Origin: UBA4285 sp050944355
Lineage (GTDB): Bacteria > Bacillota > Clostridia > Lachnospirales > Lachnospiraceae
Reading direction: 5' to 3'
Length of the DNA stretch: 64,000 nucleotides
Assembly: GCA_050944355.1 (NCBI GenBank)
Contig: JBMNQX010000006.1
Coordinates: 62,001 to 126,000, forward strand
A program made the position numbers and the translations under genes. Below the pieces are notes generated by a model. The model was not told where the DNA came from. It did no database searches and worked only from the letters and a program-made list of their open reading frames with translations. Of this stretch, positions 59,718 through 64,000 are shown in pieces (the stretch's first letter is position 1; every line of letters begins with the position of its first letter).

Positions 59718-60971
59718 ATGCAGAGATTTACAAATCCACGTGACGTGTACCATGGCAAGGGCGCCCTGGAAGCTCTTAAGACACTGAAAGGCAAGAAGGC
59801 CATCATCTGTGTCGGCGGCGGTTCCATGAAGCGCTTCGGTTTTCTCGGAAGAGCTGAACAGTATCTGAAAGAAGCCGGCATGGAAGTTGCCCTGATTGAA
59901 GGAATCGAGTCCGATCCGTCCGTGACAACCGTTATGAACGGCGCGAAGAAGATGGAAGAGTTCCAGCCTGACTGGATCGTTGCCATCGGCGGCGGTTCTC
60001 CGATCGACGCGGCCAAGGCCATGTGGATCAAGTATGAGCATCCGGAATGCACATTCGAGGATATGTGCAAGGTATTCGCTCTCCCGGAGCTCCGTCATAA
60101 GGCAAAGTTCTGCGCCGTTTCTTCGACATCCGGCACAGCTACAGAAGTTACCGCATTTTCCATCATCACGGACTATGACAAGGGCATCAAATATCCGATC
60201 GCTGACTTCCAGATCACACCGGATGTTGCCATCGTAGATCCGGAACTCGCTGAGACAATGCCGAAGAAGCTTGTTGCCCACACCGGCATGGATGCCATGA
60301 CGCACGCCATCGAGGCATTCGTTTCCACCGCTGCCTGTGATTTCACAGATGCTCCGGCTCTCCGCGCTATGACGCTGATCAAGGACAACCTGATCAATTC
60401 CTACAACGAGGACAAGGCCGCCGGCGATGAGATGAAGTCCCGCGACACAATGCACTACGCACAGTGCCTCGCCGGAATCGCTTTCTCGAGCGCTTCTCTT
60501 GGTATTGTTCACTCCATGGCGCACAAGACGGGCGCCGCGTTCGCTGATTACGGCGCACACATCATCCACGGTGCGGCAAATGCTATGTATCTGCCGAAGG
60601 TTATCGCCTTCAACGCGAAGGATGCAAGAGCAGCTGAGCGCTACGCTTTCATTTCTGATTATCTGAAACTCGGCGGCACAACGCAGGAAGACAAGATCGC
60701 CAAGCTGATCGAGATGCTCCGCGGCATGAACGACAAGCTGAACATTCCGCACGGCATCGCTCACTACGGCAAGGACAGCTATCCGACTGAGCAGGGCTTC
60801 GTTCCGGAGAACGTATTCCTTGAGAGACTTCCGGAAATCGCAAAGAACGCGATCCTCGATGCCTGCACGCTGACCAACCCGCGTCCGCTCAGTGCAGACA
60901 AGCCGGAAGACGTTGAGCTCATGGAGAAGCTCCTGAAGGCTTGCTACTACGACACCGAAGTAGATTTCTGA
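59718..60971 (+). CDS. Iron-containing alcohol dehydrogenase
   Basis: A 417-residue group III Fe-ADH: AIGGGSPIDAAKAMW (NAD loop), STSGTATEVT, and iron ligands in DAMTHAIEAF, SLGIVHSMAHKTGA (His) and AHIIHGAANA. It reduces short aldehydes, plausibly lactaldehyde from rhamnose or butyraldehyde. Codon use is highly biased, implying strong expression, and unlike the AT-rich genes before it. ATG 59718 has AGGAGG 7 bp upstream; the frame from 59700 is not used. It may be a core fermentation gene beside the island rather than part of it. Confidence 0.9.
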   Translation: MQRFTNPRDVYHGKGALEALKTLKGKKAIICVGGGSMKRFGFLGRAEQYLKEAGMEVALIEGIESDPSVTTVMNGAKKMEEFQPDWIVAIGGGSPIDAAKAMWIKYEHPECTFEDMCKVFALPELRHKAKFCAVSSTSGTATEVTAFSIITDYDKGIKYPIADFQITPDVAIVDPELAETMPKKLVAHTGMDAMTHAIEAFVSTAACDFTDAPALRAMTLIKDNLINSYNEDKAAGDEMKSRDTMHYAQCLAGIAFSSASLGIVHSMAHKTGAAFADYGAHIIHGAANAMYLPKVIAFNAKDARAAERYAFISDYLKLGGTTQEDKIAKLIEMLRGMNDKLNIPHGIAHYGKDSYPTEQGFVPENVFLERLPEIAKNAILDACTLTNPRPLSADKPEDVELMEKLLKACYYDTEVDF

Positions 60972-60989
60972 TTTTAACAACAGATACCC

Positions 60990-61035
60990 AAAAGAGGGGC
61001 GGCTTCGCGAACGCGCGGCCGCCTCTCTTGCTTTT
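60990..61035 (+). terminator. Terminator of the iron alcohol dehydrogenase gene
   Basis: Arms AAGAGGGGCGGC / GCCGCCTCTCTT (one mismatch) with a GC-rich loop, followed by GCTTTTCTCTTTTATTTT. Confidence 0.8.
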
Positions 61036-61079
61036 CTCTTTTATTTTGTCAGCAGCCTTTTCAGGCGGAATTGCCGCGG

Positions 61080-61570
61080 CCGGCACCACTGTCAGTGGGT
61101 TGCTGCGGCCCGCATATATGCTGGGATTGCCACGGCCGTCATCGGAATTCGGGCTGCAGGCGATATTTGCTGATAATGCTGCCTGACTTGCTTTAGCTGT
61201 CAACAATTATCGGGCAAGCCAGCGATATTAGCTGATAATTTTCAACCTTTTCTTCAAATTCACTCAGCAATACAAATTAAGTTGATGAATTTTGCTGACA
61301 AGAGTCCATTTTAGGCGCTTTTTTGTCAGCAAAAAGCAAGTCTATATTGCTTTTTTGCTGAGTTTTCCGAGCCCGGATTTTTCAAATCAGCAATTTGGCA
61401 AGCCATGGCCATTTCCGCTGACGGCCGGTGTGTTGCGGGGCGCCAAATCAGTAAAAATGCAAGCCATGGCCATTTCCGCTGACGGCCCGGTGTGCTGCGG
61501 GGGCGTCCCATGACCGTGAAGCGTTCGCAAAGGCCGTGAAGGACGGCCCGGTGCGCTGCGGGGGCGTCCT
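61080..61570. repeat. Non-coding repeat region related to 11.1-11.6 kb
   Basis: No gene is seen. TTTGCTGA / GTCAGCAA boxes occur in both orientations (for example 61290-61300 and 61325-61334). Two tandem units 61 bp apart (from 61398 and from 61459) share 29 identical bases containing CCATGGCCATTTCCGCTGAC, followed by GGTGTG-TGCGGGG. A third partial copy lies at 61542-61569. Confidence 0.7.
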
Positions 61571-61615
61571 GCCCCGGTCGCGGGTATCGCGGCGCTATCC
61601 TGCTTTACCCCTGCC

Positions 61616-62599
61616 TTACTTCTGTTCAAATATATTCTGTCTTGTCCTCGGCTCGAGCACGCGCAGCGCCGTCCCCGTCACCGCTTCCTCATTCATCGGG
61701 ACGCGGCTGATCTGACTGTTCCCGTACGTCTTATAGAAGTATGAGCCGTCGGACAGATTCATGCAGCACGAATAGCGGGTGATGTCTTTGCGGCCGGCTT
61801 CCGTCACGACCGTTCCTTCCGTCATGGCCACGCTGTCCAGGATGTGAAAGACCTGCGTGATATTCTTCTCTTCGTCGCCGCCGGCCGCTTCCGCGAGCGT
61901 GAAGGCAGCCCTGACAAATCTTGAGGCGCTCGAAAGATCCCCCGGAAGCCCGATGGCGCCCATGCCCTCGGCAAAGGGTTTCAGCGGCTCAAAGTCCGCG
62001 TCAAAACCGTCAAGAGAAGCCTCGCCGTTGGCGGCGCTCAGACGCCGGTACTGCCGCATGTTCCAGAGATGAAACGGAAACGGCGGATTGTTGGTCAGCA
62101 CATCAAACGGATTGTCATATACATGCAGGCCGTCTTCCATCGGTTCCGCGACGATTGAGCGCCTGGCGTCCGAGAAAATAAAATGAAGCGGAGCCAGCGG
62201 AAGGTTCGCGGCAAAGGGCACGCGGATCAGATTCACATTTGTCAGGAGCTTTTCTGCCTCGTCCACCGTAGAGGCCTCGGAGAGGATCCAGGGGATCAGT
62301 TCGTACGGAGCGATGTTTGACTTTCCGGCGGCCGCGTCGTGATAGCGGGCCGTGCCGGGAAAGTTCAGACCGGCGCCGGCCAGTCCTTTTTCGTTGACCG
62401 CTTCCGCGTACAGCGGGCATCCGCCGACAGCCGCGCCCATCCCCTGCATGGCGTACCGGGTGTGCCAGTCCGGATCACTCTTCAGAGAAAAAGCGTACCG
62501 GCGCGGCATCAGAATGATCTTCTCCCCGAATGGCGCGTCTATGTCCATATTCCGGCCGAAATACGAATTCTGTTTCCGAAAAACTACTACCGTACACAT
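61616..62599 (-). CDS. Choloylglycine hydrolase family enzyme (bile salt hydrolase-like)
   Basis: A 327-residue Ntn-hydrolase with the nucleophile Cys2 exposed after Met removal (MCTVVVF), GRNMDID (Arg and Asp of the active site), EAVNEKGLAGAGLNF, TNNPPFPFHLWN (the bile-salt-hydrolase TNNP motif) and SSASRFVRAAF (active-site Arg). It should cleave amide bonds such as tauro- or glyco-conjugated bile salts; penicillin V or N-acyl substrates are possible. It is cytosolic and monocistronic. It supports a gut habitat. Confidence 0.85.
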   Translation of the reverse strand: MCTVVVFRKQNSYFGRNMDIDAPFGEKIILMPRRYAFSLKSDPDWHTRYAMQGMGAAVGGCPLYAEAVNEKGLAGAGLNFPGTARYHDAAAGKSNIAPYELIPWILSEASTVDEAEKLLTNVNLIRVPFAANLPLAPLHFIFSDARRSIVAEPMEDGLHVYDNPFDVLTNNPPFPFHLWNMRQYRRLSAANGEASLDGFDADFEPLKPFAEGMGAIGLPGDLSSASRFVRAAFTLAEAAGGDEEKNITQVFHILDSVAMTEGTVVTEAGRKDITRYSCCMNLSDGSYFYKTYGNSQISRVPMNEEAVTGTALRVLEPRTRQNIFEQK

Positions 62600-62690
62600 A
62601 TTTTCCTCCCTGATCGAAAAACAAAGCCACAGTACCGCCTTCCTTCTGCTATGATAACAGCATATTCACAGAAGCGGCAGGTATTTTGAT

Positions 62691-63140
62691 ATGACAAAGA
62701 AAACATTTCACTTTCCCGGAAAAGGTCTCCGGCGTCTGAGGCTGATCTTCAGAACGACAGGCGTCAGTGCGATCTTTCAGGTCTATTTCGCGTATTTTAT
62801 CGCATCCGCTCTCCTGATCTGGCTGCTCGAGCCTTCCGTCACCAGACTCACGGACAGTATCTGGTATTGTTTTGAGACGGCGACGACAATCGGATTCGGT
62901 GACTTTGCGGCCGCAACCGTGCCGGGCCGGATCGTCACCATCATCCTGTCTGTCTACTCGCTCGCAATCGTCGCCATCTTCACAGCCGTCATCACGGGCT
63001 ATGTCACCGACACGATACGCTCGAACGCGGAAGGCAGCGTCACTGAATTCCTGGACGATCTGGAACATCTCCCGGATCTCACGCCCGATGAACTGGCCGA
63101 GCTGTCCGAGCGGGTGAAAAATTTCCGGGCCCGGCATTAA
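62691..63140 (+). CDS. Two-helix potassium channel
   Basis: A 149-residue protein: one helix (residues 26-47), pore loop with selectivity filter TTIGFGDFA (about 65-73), second helix (79-103), then an acidic cytosolic tail (LDDLEHLPDLTPDELAELSERVKN). TIGFGD is the K+ channel filter. There is no regulatory RCK domain, so the tail itself may gate or assemble the tetramer. Confidence 0.88.
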   Translation: MTKKTFHFPGKGLRRLRLIFRTTGVSAIFQVYFAYFIASALLIWLLEPSVTRLTDSIWYCFETATTIGFGDFAAATVPGRIVTIILSVYSLAIVAIFTAVITGYVTDTIRSNAEGSVTEFLDDLEHLPDLTPDELAELSERVKNFRARH

Positions 63141-63189
63141 GACAGTAAGCGGCGCAATTTTCCATTTTAAACTCCGAAAATAGTCCTTG

Positions 63190-63210
63190 ACTCTACAATC
63201 GTTGTAGAGT
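63190..63210 (+). promoter_or_regulatory. Operator palindrome before the MATE gene
   Basis: Arms ACTCTACAA / TTGTAGAGT (9 bp, perfect) around TCG, overlapping TTGACT (63187-63192). The TACA-TGTA core is reminiscent of BlaI/CopY-type operators; no regulator is in the visible sequence. Confidence 0.6.
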
Positions 63211-63247
63211 TTATCGTATTGTCATAAAATAAAAAGGGGTGAACAAA

Positions 63248-64000
63248 ATGGAAAAGAATCTGACAGAGGGAAGCGTACTTCACACCGTGGCAATATTTTC
63301 GCTGCCGTACTTTCTGTCTTATTTTCTGCAGACACTCTACGGCATGGCCGATCTGTACATCATAGGCCAGTTCGAGGGCGTCGCCAGTACGACCGCTGTC
63401 TCCGTCGGTTCTCAGATCATGCACATGCTGACGGTCATGATCGTAGGACTCGCCATGGGCACGACCGTTTTCATCGGAAAGGCCGTCGGCGCGGGCGACC
63501 GGAAAAAAGCGGCTGAAGGCATCGGCAATACCGCCATCCTTTTCATGACCGTGTCCGTGGTCCTCACCATCGCACTGATCATGCTTGTCAGACCGATAAC
63601 CGCTCTCGTTTCCACCCCGGAGGAAGCGGTTCCCGGAACCATCGCCTATCTCACCATCTGCTTTGCCGGCATCCCGTTCATCACGGCTTACAACGTGATC
63701 GGCGCGACGTTCCGCGGACTGGGCGATTCAAAAAGTCCAATGTACTTTGTCGCCGTCGCATGCATGGTAAATGTCGGACTGGATTATCTTTTCATGGGCG
63801 GACTGCACCTGGGGCCCGCCGGCGCCGCTCTGGGCACTACCCTGTCGCAGGCCGTGAGCGTCGTCGTATCCCTTGTTGTCATTCTGAAGAGACAAACCGG
63901 GATTTCACTCTCGCGCGCCAGTCTGCGCCCAAACCGCGGCGCGATGGGAGAAATCCTGAAAATCGGCGTTCCGATTGCATTTCAGGACGGACTCATCCAG
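63248..64000 (+). CDS. MATE family efflux transporter, 3' truncated by window end
   Basis: 251 codons are visible from ATG 63248 (AAGGGG 8 bp upstream) with no stop before the window end. N-terminal MatE repeat: SLPYFLSYFLQTLYGMADLYIIGQF, GATFRGLGDSKSPMYFVAVACMVNVGLDYLFM in two parts, and the start of the second repeat (LKIGVPIAFQDGLIQ). It exports drugs or metabolites. It is transcribed from a promoter containing a perfect palindrome, so expression is probably repressor-controlled. Confidence 0.9.
   Translation, partial: MEKNLTEGSVLHTVAIFSLPYFLSYFLQTLYGMADLYIIGQFEGVASTTAVSVGSQIMHMLTVMIVGLAMGTTVFIGKAVGAGDRKKAAEGIGNTAILFMTVSVVLTIALIMLVRPITALVSTPEEAVPGTIAYLTICFAGIPFITAYNVIGATFRGLGDSKSPMYFVAVACMVNVGLDYLFMGGLHLGPAGAALGTTLSQAVSVVVSLVVILKRQTGISLSRASLRPNRGAMGEILKIGVPIAFQDGLIQ

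Overview
The window looks like chromosomal DNA of an anaerobic, gut-associated Clostridia bacterium, most likely Lachnospiraceae-like, with fairly high GC (mid-50s percent by eye, not computed). The evidence is AGGAGG-type ribosome binding sites throughout, a CsoR/CopA copper module with a Firmicutes-type operator, rubredoxin and ferredoxin redox proteins, YitT, SstT and NhaC transporters, Thr/Ser-rich lipoproteins, a bile-salt-hydrolase-like enzyme, a beta-glucuronidase and pectin-side-chain catabolism. There is no rRNA, CRISPR array, prophage or insertion sequence. I see one tRNA (Val, anticodon CAC).

Layout. 0-0.6 kb: end of a DUF218 (YdcF/ElyC-like) membrane protein and the tRNA. 0.8-8.4 kb: the most striking locus. 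A leftward operon encodes a close relative of the Cutibacterium (Propionibacterium) acnes polyunsaturated fatty acid isomerase, a CrtI/retinol-saturase-like flavoprotein, an FNR-type reductase fused to a [2Fe-2S] ferredoxin, and a flavin-reductase/rubredoxin fusion. It diverges from an acyl-adenylate ligase, an acyl carrier protein and an acyl-ACP thioesterase. I read this as a candidate system for isomerising and perhaps saturating dietary unsaturated fatty acids. 8.4-11.1 kb: polyol dehydrogenase, YitT protein, acetyltransferase. 11.1-11.7 kb: repeat-rich spacer. 11.7-15.5 kb: CopA (with a CopZ domain fused at its C-terminus and its own internal ribosome binding site), CsoR, and a flavodoxin-like oxidoreductase.

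15.8-31.2 kb is metabolic and transport housekeeping: aspartase, nucleoside hydrolase with an ECF S-component, SstT, an MFS/spermidine-synthase fusion, a DUF4353-type lipoprotein, an ABC exporter with an SDR, PIN-PhoH, glycerate kinase/uridine phosphorylase/cytidine deaminase, and an alpha/beta hydrolase. 31.4-42.6 kb: minimal zincin, citrate synthase, ribokinase with an unknown partner, a lipoprotein and its decayed duplicate, DMT and MFS transporters, phosphoesterase, beta-glucuronidase. 42.9-51.9 kb: OPT transporter with a PqqD-like protein, LysR regulator, MATE pump, an autoregulated TetR/antiporter pair, an NhaC-type antiporter behind a nested inverted repeat, and a flavin/ferredoxin protein followed by a 27-residue mini-ferredoxin.

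51.9-53.5 kb: an Lsa/Vml-like ABC-F protein preceded by a complete attenuator (7-codon leader ORF, antiterminator, terminator). 53.7-59.4 kb: a visibly AT-richer block for rhamnogalacturonan/L-rhamnose use (solute-binding protein, GH105, L-rhamnonate dehydratase, DapA-family aldolase, IclR regulator). 59.7-64 kb: iron alcohol dehydrogenase, a second repeat-rich spacer, the bile-salt-hydrolase-like enzyme, a small K+ channel, and a MATE pump that runs off the end.

Across the window the 8-mer TGACAAAT and its extension CATGACAAATG recur far more often than base composition predicts, especially between genes and in terminators.
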